Shown piece by piece: positions 23,034-30,171 of a DNA stretch of 38,848 bases (positions are counted from its first letter, which is position 1; every line of letters starts with the position of its first letter). Source of the DNA: Bacteroidales bacterium (lineage in GTDB: Bacteria > Bacteroidota > Bacteroidia > Bacteroidales > Muribaculaceae). Made by a program: the position numbers and the translations under genes. The stretch is taken from the NCBI GenBank assembly GCA_004557825.1, contig SFFL01000021.1:1-38848 (forward strand), given 5' to 3'. The notes below the pieces were generated by a model. It made no database searches. It saw nothing but the letters and a program-made list of their open reading frames with translations, and was not told the DNA's origin.

Positions 23034-24431
23034 ATGACTCGCGAAACTACTCTTCTTGAAGCCGCCCACGCCGCCTGGGAGCGTATGGCCCCTTTGCGTC
23101 AGCGGCGCGACCGTTTCCGCCGTTTCACCTACGGCGACCAGTGGGGCGACCTCGTGCGCGACCGCCGCGGGCGTATGGTCACCGAAAAGGAGGCCGCCAC
23201 CCGCGCCGGCCGTGAACCGCTCACCAACAATCTCATCCGCCGCCTCGTGAAGGCCGTGATCGGGCGTTTCCGTATGGAGCGCGCTCAGAATCCCGACCTC
23301 CTCAGCGAGGCCGACCCGGAGGGCTTCAACCGGCTCGACGAGCTGGATGCCCGCACCCTGGAGGAATTCCTCATCTCCGGTATGGCCATCCACCGCATCT
23401 GCCGCGAAAAGCGTATGGCTCACGCCGGAGTGTGGGCCGACAATATCCCGCCCGACCGTTTCTTCGTGAATGCTTTCACCGACATCCGCGGCTGCGACCT
23501 GGAGATGGCCGGCTGCCTGCGCGATATGTCGCTGCCCGAAGTGATTATGCGTTTCTCGGGCGGGTCGCCGGAGCGCGCCGCCCAGCTGCGTACGCTCTAC
23601 GCCGAAAGCGCCCGCCCCGGCGACGTATTCGGGGGCGTCACCCAGGCCACCGACGGCGGTTTCTTCCACGCTCCCGAGGGGCGGTGCCGAGTAATTGAAA
23701 TCTGGACGCTCGAAAGCTGCGAACGGCTGCGCTGCCACGACCCTCTCACCGCCACGCTCTCGCATCTGCCCGTGAGCGATGCCGCCCGGCTGCGCCGCCT
23801 CAACGCCTCGCGCCGCCGTCAGAAGCTCCCCACGGTGGAAAGCCGCTGGGAGGTGGTCACCCTGTGGCATTGCCGCTGTCTGGCTCCCGACGGTACACTC
23901 CTCGACAGCTACGACTCCCCTCTGGCCGACGGCTCGCTCCCCTTCGCCATAAAGATGTATCCACTCGTGGGAGGCGAGGTGCATAGCCTCGTGGAGGATG
24001 TTATCGACCAGCAGAAATATGTCAACCGCCTCATCTCGCTTATGGATCACATTATGGGCGCCTCGGCCAAGGGTGCGCTCCTCTTCCCGGCACAGTGCCG
24101 CGTCGACAAATTCGACTGGGATGTCTACGCCAACATCTGGGCCGAACCGGGAGCCATCATCCCATATCGCGCCCACGATGGCGTGGAGCCGCATCAGCTC
24201 TCTGCCCCCGCCACCGACATCGGCGCCCGCGATATGCTCCAGACGCAGATTCAGCTCTTCGAGGACATCTCCGGCGTAAACTCCGCAATTATGGGCAAAA
24301 ACCTATCCGGAGCCGTTGGCGCTCAGCGATATGAGGCCGAAATGCGCAACTCCGCCGTGTCGATTCTCGACCTTATGCAGACTTTTACCGATTTCATCAC
24401 CACCAGAAACCGGTTGCTAAAAATTGCATAG
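23034..24431 (+). CDS. Phage portal protein, probably short at the C-terminus
   Basis: The dodecameric portal at a capsid vertex through which DNA enters. Residues 1-465 include the usual N-terminal FTYGDQWGDLV segment, a helical wing (LTNNLIRRLVKAVIGRFR), the beta-rich clip region (VIEIWTLESCERL, WEVVTLWHC), then VEDVIDQQKYVNRLISLMDHI, GAIIPYR and the stem region FEDISGVNSAIMGKNLSGAVGAQRYEAEM. It stops after a helix (AVSILDLMQTFTDFITTRNRLL), where portals of this kind, as I know them, continue with another 100-200 residues (crown). No continuation is seen in another frame. Capsid before portal is also the reverse of the common phage order. Confidence 0.88.
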   Translation: MTRETTLLEAAHAAWERMAPLRQRRDRFRRFTYGDQWGDLVRDRRGRMVTEKEAATRAGREPLTNNLIRRLVKAVIGRFRMERAQNPDLLSEADPEGFNRLDELDARTLEEFLISGMAIHRICREKRMAHAGVWADNIPPDRFFVNAFTDIRGCDLEMAGCLRDMSLPEVIMRFSGGSPERAAQLRTLYAESARPGDVFGGVTQATDGGFFHAPEGRCRVIEIWTLESCERLRCHDPLTATLSHLPVSDAARLRRLNASRRRQKLPTVESRWEVVTLWHCRCLAPDGTLLDSYDSPLADGSLPFAIKMYPLVGGEVHSLVEDVIDQQKYVNRLISLMDHIMGASAKGALLFPAQCRVDKFDWDVYANIWAEPGAIIPYRAHDGVEPHQLSAPATDIGARDMLQTQIQLFEDISGVNSAIMGKNLSGAVGAQRYEAEMRNSAVSILDLMQTFTDFITTRNRLLKIA

Positions 24432-24482
24432 CGTTAACAAATCTTTACACGGGAGTGCTCGAATGTCGCCCACCCTTCGTTA

Positions 24483-24490
24483 TAACTTTG
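24483..24490 (+). promoter_or_regulatory. -7 box between portal and the next island gene
   Basis: TAACTTTG (TAnnTTTG) lies 12 bp before the ATG at 24502. TTTACAC at 24444-24450 occupies the same position relative to this box as TTTTCAC does in the 24-bp elements A and B, but the rest of the element is not conserved. Confidence 0.5.
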
Positions 24491-24501
24491 CACTTGGAAA
24501 T

Positions 24502-24924
24502 ATGCTACCCGATATTGCTCAAATAATAGCCCGCATCATTGCCTCGGAACCCGCCGGGATTTCGGTGGAGAATGCCGCACGTGTGGCCGTGAATATGCGG
24601 CCGCAAGCCTACGGACTCTCCATCGAATACGCCCTGCGCCGCTATCGGGCATACATTGCCGGCACTCTGCGGGTAGCCAAACCCCTCTCGCGCCTGATGT
24701 GGCAGGAACTTGCCCAAAAGGTGCAGGCCCGCATGCAAAGCCACCCCGACGAAGACGACTTCGTCGCCCTGGAGTATATCCTCACCAACGACGCCCCCTC
24801 CAGCTACTATCTCGACCCCGACTACGCCGCCAAACACTTCTACCGCCTCCGCTCCCTCTCCCGCGCCTCCCGCCTCCCCGCCTCTCCATCGCGCCATCGC
24901 TATCGCCGCGCCCGCTCCAGATAA
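24502..24924 (+). CDS. Unknown island protein downstream of portal
   Basis: 140 residues from ATG 24502, chosen because a -7 promoter box lies just upstream. Earlier in-frame starts at 24424 (TTG) or 24463 (ATG) would place the start codon before the predicted transcription start. The protein begins with an amphipathic helix (MLPDIAQIIARIIASEPAGIS), continues as mixed helices (NAARVAVNMRPQAYGLSIEYALRRYRAYIAG, LSRLMWQELAQKVQARMQSH), and ends in a basic Arg/Ser/Pro tail (HRYRRARSR). No family is recognised. The tail is followed by a long AT-rich repeat array. Confidence 0.65.
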   Translation: MLPDIAQIIARIIASEPAGISVENAARVAVNMRPQAYGLSIEYALRRYRAYIAGTLRVAKPLSRLMWQELAQKVQARMQSHPDEDDFVALEYILTNDAPSSYYLDPDYAAKHFYRLRSLSRASRLPASPSRHRYRRARSR

Positions 24925-24949
24925 ATCGTATAAGCCGCCATTTCCCATC

Positions 24950-25020
24950 TAAGCCCTCCCATCTAAGCCCTCCCATCTACTATCTAAGCACTCCCATCTA
25001 CTATCTAAGAACTAAAATCT
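24950..25020. repeat. Tandem CCCATCTAAGC / CCCATCTACTATCTAAG array
   Basis: At least four units: CCCATCTAAGCCCT twice, then CTCCCATCTACTATCTAAG-type units, ending AACTAAAATCTATC. It fills the gap before the last island gene and is the longest member of the AT-rich family. Looks like replication slippage on the shared motif. Confidence 0.8.
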
Positions 25021-25027
25021 ATCCCCT

Positions 25028-25525
25028 ATGCTTACCCTCAGCTTCAAATCCATCACCGACGAAATCTTCGCCCTCACCGCCCTGCGCAAAGCAGTGCTCC
25101 CCACCACCCCGTCTGCCAACCCCCTCGACACCGTGCTCACCCGCGACAACCTCCCCGCGCTGCGCGTGCTCATCCGCCAGGCCTTCTCCCGCCTGGTGAT
25201 GCGCCTGTTCAGCTACGTCACCAACGCCTCCGTCGACGACGGCAACCCTGCAGCCAACGAGCCATACGACCCCTCCCAACCCGTGCCGCTGCAAATCGAC
25301 TTCGGCGTCTACACCGCCGGCCTCTCCGATGGCGTGATTCTGGTGCTCCGCCGCTACCTCGAACACATAATGGCCCGCCTCGTGCTCTATAGCGTCTACC
25401 TTCCCATCGACACCCGCCGCGCCTCCGAGCACATGGCCGATGCCGACGCCCTCGTGCCCGTGGTCAACAACCTCCTTGCCTCGCCCAATCCTTCCTCACT
25501 GCTCATCTCGCCCGCATACTATTAA
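25028..25525 (+). CDS. Unknown island protein, last gene before pyrE
   Basis: 165 residues, no signal peptide. Mostly helical with hydrophobic stretches: FALTALRKAVLPTTP, NLPALRVLIRQAFSRLVMRLFSYV, then a loop (VDDGNPAANEPYDPSQPVP) and a second helical part (VILVLRRYLEHIMARLVLYSVYL). It ends PSSLLISPAYY. Helical head-completion proteins can look like this, but I cannot assign a family. The stop codon adjoins an AATGC-type repeat (25525-25550) and pyrE follows under its own promoter, so this marks the right border of the island. Confidence 0.7.
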   Translation: MLTLSFKSITDEIFALTALRKAVLPTTPSANPLDTVLTRDNLPALRVLIRQAFSRLVMRLFSYVTNASVDDGNPAANEPYDPSQPVPLQIDFGVYTAGLSDGVILVLRRYLEHIMARLVLYSVYLPIDTRRASEHMADADALVPVVNNLLASPNPSSLLISPAYY

Positions 25526-25574
25526 TGCGGAATGCAAAATGCAGAATGAAAAAACATTAATGTTGATTAAAACG

Positions 25575-25606
25575 GTTGGGAGGGTGGGGAATTTTTCTTA
25601 ACTTTG
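25575..25606 (+). promoter_or_regulatory. pyrE promoter
   Basis: GTTG (25575-25578) and TAACTTTG (25599-25606), 20 nt apart, fit the Bacteroidetes -33/-7 consensus. The ATG at 25634 lies 28 nt after the box. Confidence 0.7.
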
Positions 25607-25633
25607 CAATCAGAATTGCAAAATTATACTGTC

Positions 25634-26284
25634 ATGAAAAAACTTGAGCACCTCCTTGCGGAGAAATTGTTGAAAATCAGCGCTATTAAGCTGCAGCCCG
25701 ATATGCCTTTCACTTGGGCTTCGGGTTGGAATTCACCTATCTATACCGACAATCGCAAGACGCTCTCTTATCCCGATATCCGCACTTTTATCAAAACCGA
25801 ATTATGCCGGTTGATAATGGAGAATTTCCCCGAGATCGACGCTGTGGCCGGTGTGGCCACCGGTGCCATCGCTCAGGGTGCGCTCGTGGCCGATGCCATG
25901 GGCCTTCCCTATGTGTATGTGCGTTCAGCGCCTAAGGACCACGGTCTAGAGAATCTTATCGAGGGCAATCTCAACCCCGGACAGAAGGTTATCGTGATCG
26001 AGGACCTGATTTCCACCGGCAAGAGTTCGCTCAAGGCCGCCGAGGCCATCCGTATGAGCGGTGCCGAGGTTGTGGGTATGGTGGCAATGTTCACCTACGG
26101 TTTCCCCGTGGCTGAGAAGGCCTTCAAGGAAGCCGGCATCAAGCTGATGACCCTTTCCAACTACGAGGCTATGCTCGAAACGGCCCTTGAGACCGGTTTC
26201 ATCGGTTCTGAGGATATCAAGACCCTCCAGCGCTGGCGCGACGATCCCGCCAACTGGACCCCTTCGAAGGCCCTCGAGGATTAA
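25634..26284 (+). CDS. pyrE: Orotate phosphoribosyltransferase
   Basis: Joins orotate to PRPP to give OMP in pyrimidine synthesis. 216 residues from ATG 25634; an upstream TTG at 25604 lies inside the promoter -7 box and is rejected. Motifs: FTWASGWNSPIYTDNRKTLSYP, VATGAIAQGALVADAMGLPYVYVRS, the flexible-loop segment KDHGLENLIEG, and the PRPP-binding motif VIVIEDLISTGKSS (EDLISTGKS at 123-131). Normal length, cytosolic. The SRPBCC gene follows after 26 bp, the arrangement I know from other Bacteroidales. Confidence 0.97.
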   Translation: MKKLEHLLAEKLLKISAIKLQPDMPFTWASGWNSPIYTDNRKTLSYPDIRTFIKTELCRLIMENFPEIDAVAGVATGAIAQGALVADAMGLPYVYVRSAPKDHGLENLIEGNLNPGQKVIVIEDLISTGKSSLKAAEAIRMSGAEVVGMVAMFTYGFPVAEKAFKEAGIKLMTLSNYEAMLETALETGFIGSEDIKTLQRWRDDPANWTPSKALED

Positions 26285-26310
26285 CCTCTCATTTCCCAAG
26301 ATTACCAGTT

Positions 26311-26730
26311 ATGGCTACATATAAAAGCAAGCCGGCGATTGTTGACCGCAACGCCGCAGAAATCTATGACCGTTTCAGCGACTTGAGCCGTCTGCAGGAT
26401 ATGCTCGACAAGCTTCCTGCCGATCAGCGCGCCAAGGTGGGCGACGTGACTTTCACCCCCGACAGCATCAGAATCTCCACCCCGCAGGTGGGCGATATCG
26501 TGTTTGTGGTGAAGGAGCGGATTGCCCCCTCCACCATCGTTTTCGGCACGGAATCTTCGCCGGTGCCTCTGGAAATGCGCGTCGACATCGACTCCTACGA
26601 CGAGGGTAAGTCGCAGGTGACCGCCGCAATCGACGTGGAAATCCCCGCCATCGTGCGTCCGCTCATCGGTCCGAAGCTGCAGGAAGCCGCCGACAAGTTT
26701 GGCGAACTCATCTCCGGGCTGTCGTTCTGA
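26311..26730 (+). CDS. SRPBCC-family (START-like) protein
   Basis: 139 residues with the helix-grip pattern of SRPBCC proteins: an N-terminal helix after AAEIYDRFSDLSRLQDMLDKLP, curved beta-strands (VTFTPDSIRISTPQVGDIVFVVKERIAPSTIVF), and a long C-terminal helix (VRPLIGPKLQEAADKFGELISGL). The ligand and role are unknown. The family commonly sits next to pyrE in Bacteroidales, so co-transcription with pyrE is likely, but a link to pyrimidine metabolism is not established. Confidence 0.8.
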   Translation: MATYKSKPAIVDRNAAEIYDRFSDLSRLQDMLDKLPADQRAKVGDVTFTPDSIRISTPQVGDIVFVVKERIAPSTIVFGTESSPVPLEMRVDIDSYDEGKSQVTAAIDVEIPAIVRPLIGPKLQEAADKFGELISGLSF

Positions 26731-26754
26731 TTGGTCTGCAATCTCTCCTCTACA

Positions 26755-27264
26755 ATGAAAATCAAGCTATTACACACTTTGCTGCCGGTGGCGTTTGCCC
26801 TGGCAGCAATGTTTTCGGCCTGCGACGAAGTGGACTTCGACCGTGTGCCCCCCACCAATGTGCGCCTCTCGTTCGACACTCAGGCCGAATGGACGCGCTA
26901 CGGCACCCCCGGCGCCCTGGATCACAAGCGTTTTATTCTCGACGGCAGCACTCGTGTGCCCGCCGACTATCCCTGGACGGCCCTGACTTACACCGGTTTT
27001 GGCGGTATCCTGCTCGTGGCCGACATCAGCGGCGCCCCGTATGCCTATGATTTGGCCTGCCCCGTGGAACTGTCGCGGGAGGTGCGGCTCGAGATTGACG
27101 ACGCCACGCACGAGGCCTATTGCCCTGTGTGCGGCAGCCACTATTCGGTATTTACCAACTATGGCGCGCCGGTGTCGGGGCGCGCACGTGAACTCAAGCG
27201 TGGGCTACGGCGTTTCAATGTGGGGCCGGGTATGAACGGCGAGTTTATGGTGGTCACCCGCTAA
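26755..27264 (+). CDS. Rieske-like lipoprotein with altered cluster ligands
   Basis: 169 residues from ATG 26755; an earlier TTG at 26731 would disturb the signal peptide. A lipoprotein signal ends at C23 (FSAC). The C-terminal half resembles a Rieske domain: LACPVELS (C102), then YCPVCGSHYSVFTNYGAPVSG (C123, C126, H129). The normal Rieske ligands are C-x-H and C-x2-H; here the positions read C-P-V and C-P-V-C, so both histidines are replaced while the GSHYSVF and G-PVSG scaffold remains. It may bind another metal or have lost its cluster. Third gene of the pyrE unit. Confidence 0.7.
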   Translation: MKIKLLHTLLPVAFALAAMFSACDEVDFDRVPPTNVRLSFDTQAEWTRYGTPGALDHKRFILDGSTRVPADYPWTALTYTGFGGILLVADISGAPYAYDLACPVELSREVRLEIDDATHEAYCPVCGSHYSVFTNYGAPVSGRARELKRGLRRFNVGPGMNGEFMVVTR

Positions 27265-27269
27265 ACCGC

Positions 27270-27290
27270 GCCGGCCAGCACGGCTTTTTT
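27270..27290 (+). terminator. Weak intrinsic terminator after the Rieske-like gene
   Basis: GCCG and CGGC, separated by a 7-nt loop, are followed by six Ts (27285-27290). The stem is short, so efficiency is doubtful. Confidence 0.4.
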
Positions 27291-27294
27291 CGGG

Positions 27295-27332
27295 GCCATC
27301 CGGGCGCGGCCGCGATATATCGCGCCCCTACA
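27295..27332 (+). repeat. Dispersed palindromic element copy
   Basis: GCCATCCGGGCGCGGC, the CGCGATATATCGCG palindrome and CCCCTACA, a consensus copy, located between the pyrE unit and the helicase gene. Confidence 0.9.
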
Positions 27333-27389
27333 GCCTCTCCGCAGCCCAGCAGGCGGTTTGTGGGCGGGCGTAGCTGGCCTTGTTGAGTG

Positions 27390-27409
27390 ATCGGCCGTGC
27401 ACGGCCGAT
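27390..27409. other. Perfect 20-bp palindrome upstream of the helicase gene
   Basis: The sequence ATCGGCCGTG followed by CACGGCCGAT is a perfect dyad, about 50 bp before the helicase ATG. No T-run follows on either strand. It could be a repressor operator or a cruciform or hairpin. No clear -7 box was found for the helicase gene. Confidence 0.7.
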
Positions 27410-27460
27410 AAAGATGGGCTATATAGATATCGGAGATGGCCTATAGATAGTTTTTGGTAA

Positions 27461-28777
27461 ATGGAAGCAAATCAGATAATCGAGCGCCTGCGTGAGCGCC
27501 ACAACATTCAGTCTCTCAATCCTATGCAGCAGGAGATGGCGTCAACCGATGCCACCGAAATCCTTCTGCTTTCCCCTACCGGTTCGGGCAAGACTATCGC
27601 TTTCACCCTGCGGTTGCTGCGGGCGCTGAAGGCTCCCGACGGCAGGGTGCAGGCTGTGGTGATGGCTCCCTCGCGCGAGTTAGCGATTCAGATTGCCGAT
27701 GTAATCCGGCCGGTTGCTGCCGGCCTTAAAACCGTGGCTTTCTATGGCGGACACGCTATGACTGAGGAAGTTAACTCCATAAAATCCACCCCTGATATCA
27801 TTGTTGCCACCCCCGGCCGTCTGCTCGACCATCTGCAGCGCCACACGCTCGACCTGGCCGACACCCGTGCGCTGGTGCTCGATGAGTATGACAAGTCGCT
27901 CGAACTCGGTTTTCACGACGAGATGAAGCGCATCGCGCGGCGTATGCCCGCTCTGAAGCTCATCATCCTCACCTCGGCCACCCGCCTGGAGGAGATTCCC
28001 GACTTCCTGCATATCAAGCGGTTGCAGACTTTCGACTACTCGAAGGGCGCCCAGACGGCATCGCGCGTGCAGAACGTGCGCGTCGATTCGCCCGAACGCG
28101 ACAAGCTCGCCACCTTAGAGGCGCTCCTGCGGTCGTTGCCCAACGGTCGCGCAATCGTGTTTGTGAATCACCGCGAGAGCGCCGAGCGCGTCTACGAGGC
28201 GCTGAAACGGGCAAAATTCCCCGTAGGACTGTATCACGGCGGCCTGGAGCAGCGCCAGCGCAAGCTCGCCATAGACCTGTTTAACAACGGCACGACCCCC
28301 ATCCTGGTAGCCACCGATCTGGGCGCCCGCGGCCTCGACATCGACGATGTGCAGTATATCATCCACTACCACCTTCCCCTAACAGTGGAGAGCTGGACGC
28401 ACCGCAATGGCCGCACGGCGCGAATGGGCGCCACCGGCACCGTGTTCACCATCATTGCAGAGGGGGAGAACATTCCCGAATATGTGCAGTGGCAGCGCGA
28501 GTTGCAGCCGCGCAGCGAGGCCTCCGACCCCATCCGCAGTGATGTGGCCACCATATATATAAATGCCGGAAAGAAGGAGAAAATTTCGCGCGGCGACGTG
28601 GCCGGATATATGATTCACAAAGGGGGACTGGAGCCGTCGCAGGTGGGGAAAATCACACTCGACGACCATTCGGCGCTTGTGGCTGTGCCGCGCGACGAGG
28701 TTGAAGGGCTGCTCCAGCGGCTCGCTCCGCACAAACTCAAAAACACCCGTGTGCGCCTGTCGCAGATTAAGGGGTGA
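27461..28777 (+). CDS. DExD-box RNA helicase with DEYD motif II
   Basis: 438 residues, superfamily 2. Motifs in order: Q-like LNPMQQEM, I SPTGSGKT (39-46), Ia PSRELAIQ, Ib TPGRLLDH, II DEYD (141-144), III TSAT, IV IVFVNHRESAE, V ATDLGARGLDID and VI HRNGRTARMG. Motif II is DEYD rather than DEAD and motif VI ends TAR rather than TGR. The C-terminal extension (about 355-438) has a short beta-rich segment (KIGTL-free; VGKITLDDHSALVAVPRDEVEGLLQRL) like the RNA-binding DbpA-type domain. It probably remodels RNA or ribosome assembly intermediates. Transcribed alone, convergent with the glycosyltransferase. Confidence 0.9.
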   Translation: MEANQIIERLRERHNIQSLNPMQQEMASTDATEILLLSPTGSGKTIAFTLRLLRALKAPDGRVQAVVMAPSRELAIQIADVIRPVAAGLKTVAFYGGHAMTEEVNSIKSTPDIIVATPGRLLDHLQRHTLDLADTRALVLDEYDKSLELGFHDEMKRIARRMPALKLIILTSATRLEEIPDFLHIKRLQTFDYSKGAQTASRVQNVRVDSPERDKLATLEALLRSLPNGRAIVFVNHRESAERVYEALKRAKFPVGLYHGGLEQRQRKLAIDLFNNGTTPILVATDLGARGLDIDDVQYIIHYHLPLTVESWTHRNGRTARMGATGTVFTIIAEGENIPEYVQWQRELQPRSEASDPIRSDVATIYINAGKKEKISRGDVAGYMIHKGGLEPSQVGKITLDDHSALVAVPRDEVEGLLQRLAPHKLKNTRVRLSQIKG

Positions 28778-28779
28778 GG

Positions 28780-28840
28780 GCGGAATGTGGAATGTCTAAT
28801 GCGAAATGCCTAATGCCTAATGCGAAATGCGGAATGCCGA
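28780..28840. repeat. AATGC-type repeat between convergent genes
   Basis: About seven degenerate units (GGAATGT, CTAATGCGAAATGC, CTAATGC, CGGAATGCC) between the helicase stop and the glycosyltransferase stop. Confidence 0.8.
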
Positions 28841-28849
28841 TGAGGGCGC

Positions 28850-30064
28850 TTATTCGGCGGAAACGCCCATTTTGTGCCAGAAATCGAGGAAACGGGCAGC
28901 CACGACGCGAGCATCGTTGTGGCGCACCGCAAATGCCCGTGAGGCCTCTCCTCGCGGTTTTAGTTCCTCCGGGTGGTCGATGATGTGAAGAAACAGCCGG
29001 GTCATCCCCTCGGTATCCACCGGACTATTGTAAATCGGCCGCAAAGGCTTTTGTGCGCTGCTTTCCAGGCTTGTAGTGGCGCGATAAATCGCGGCCGCGC
29101 CCGAATGTTCTTCTGCCGCGCCCGGATGGTCTTCGGTTTCCCCGATGAATCGGTAATAATCCTCTTCGCCGCCGCTCACTACAGGTATGCCGTAGCTCAT
29201 CGCCAGCAGCGCATTCACCCCGGGCGTGTAGCTATATGCCTGGTCTACAACCACGTGCGCCGATTTCAGCAACTGCAGATACTCGGCGTATGGGCGGTTT
29301 TCCACAATTATAATTTCAGCTTTGCCGGGGCGCTGCGCCGCAGCGGCGCGCAGTGCCGCCTCGAAACGGTCGGTGCCCTTTTCGGCCATACGGTGTCGGT
29401 GGCGCCCCAGGAAAAACCTGACGGGTGCAGGGTCGTCCGGAATATCAACCGGTTGCAATTCAGCCGTTTCCACCGGGATGCCGGCATAGGCGCAGCGCTC
29501 CGGCGGGAGCACCCTGCGGGCTGCTACTGCATATTCATACAGCGCCGTGACGGCCCCGTCGATGTTGCGGTAAAAATAGTCAGTCCACTGCTTCAGCGCG
29601 GGATTGTTCCAGCGCTCCACGATATCGGGCTGCTCCACCAGGAGCGGTCCTTTTTCGTTGCCGATGCGGTATTCATTGTAGCGCAGGGGGCTGGCCAGGT
29701 CGAGACATTCGTCGATGAAGGGGATGTCGGTGCCGAGATATGTGGCGAAAACCTTGCCGTTGTGGCGCTTAAGGAAATCGAAAACTTTGTGTAATCGTTT
29801 GGGCTTTAGTTCTAAAAAACAAGGGCTGACAAGCTGCACCACATCGTAGCCTTTGAGCCGGCTGCGCAGCGGCCCTAATATTTTCAGCCATAGGTCAAGT
29901 CCCCCGAGACGCCCCCCGAAACGCCTGCGGATGTCGATGTCGCGCCCGGTGTTCATAAATCCCGAGCCGGCCGACGCCACCGTCACGTCGCACCCCAGCT
30001 GCCGCAGCCCGGCGGCGAGGGCGTGGTGATAGTTGCTGGCATCGCCTAACAGCAGGATTTTCAT
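28850..30064 (-). CDS. GT-B fold (GT4-like) glycosyltransferase with repeat-encoded insertion
   Basis: 404 residues. The GT-B N-domain opens MKILLLGDASNYHHALAAGL; the C-domain has VRFFLGRHRHRMAEKGTDRFEAAL and the donor-site region AHVVVDQAYSYTPGVNALLAMSYGIPVVSGGEEDYY, with the expected acidic residues. This suggests transfer of a nucleotide-activated sugar to a surface glycan; the acceptor is unknown. Residues about 311-338 (from EDHPGAAEEHSG through AAAIYRATT) are low-complexity and encoded by the dispersed palindromic element; without them IGE would join RPIYNSP smoothly. The insertion lies after the donor site, so activity may be retained. Single gene, downstream of the thioredoxin-like gene. 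Confidence 0.82.
   Translation of the reverse strand: MKILLLGDASNYHHALAAGLRQLGCDVTVASAGSGFMNTGRDIDIRRRFGGRLGGLDLWLKILGPLRSRLKGYDVVQLVSPCFLELKPKRLHKVFDFLKRHNGKVFATYLGTDIPFIDECLDLASPLRYNEYRIGNEKGPLLVEQPDIVERWNNPALKQWTDYFYRNIDGAVTALYEYAVAARRVLPPERCAYAGIPVETAELQPVDIPDDPAPVRFFLGRHRHRMAEKGTDRFEAALRAAAAQRPGKAEIIIVENRPYAEYLQLLKSAHVVVDQAYSYTPGVNALLAMSYGIPVVSGGEEDYYRFIGETEDHPGAAEEHSGAAAIYRATTSLESSAQKPLRPIYNSPVDTEGMTRLFLHIIDHPEELKPRGEASRAFAVRHNDARVVAARFLDFWHKMGVSAE
29072..29107 (-). repeat. Dispersed palindromic element inside the glycosyltransferase gene
   Basis: A diverged copy (centre CGCGATAAATCGCG on the plus strand). In the gene's direction it is translated GAAAIYRATT, the same frame and orientation as the copy inside the 20383-20862 gene. 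A second partial arm (GCCGCGCCCGGATGG) lies at about 29117-29131. Confidence 0.8.
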
Positions 30065-30171
30065 AATGTTACGGGGAAAAAGGGAATGTGCACTCTCCGG
30101 GGGTTGCGCGCTCTCCGGGGGGGGGTGGAGAGTGCCTGTGGAGGTGTGGGGAGCGCAGCAGGGATGCGGAA

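Noticed and set aside
15240..25550. att-like direct repeat flanking the capsid island
   Set aside because: AATGC-type sequence occurs at both borders (15240-15268 and 25525-25550), but the same repeat is found in at least six other gaps of the window, so it is not evidence of integration.
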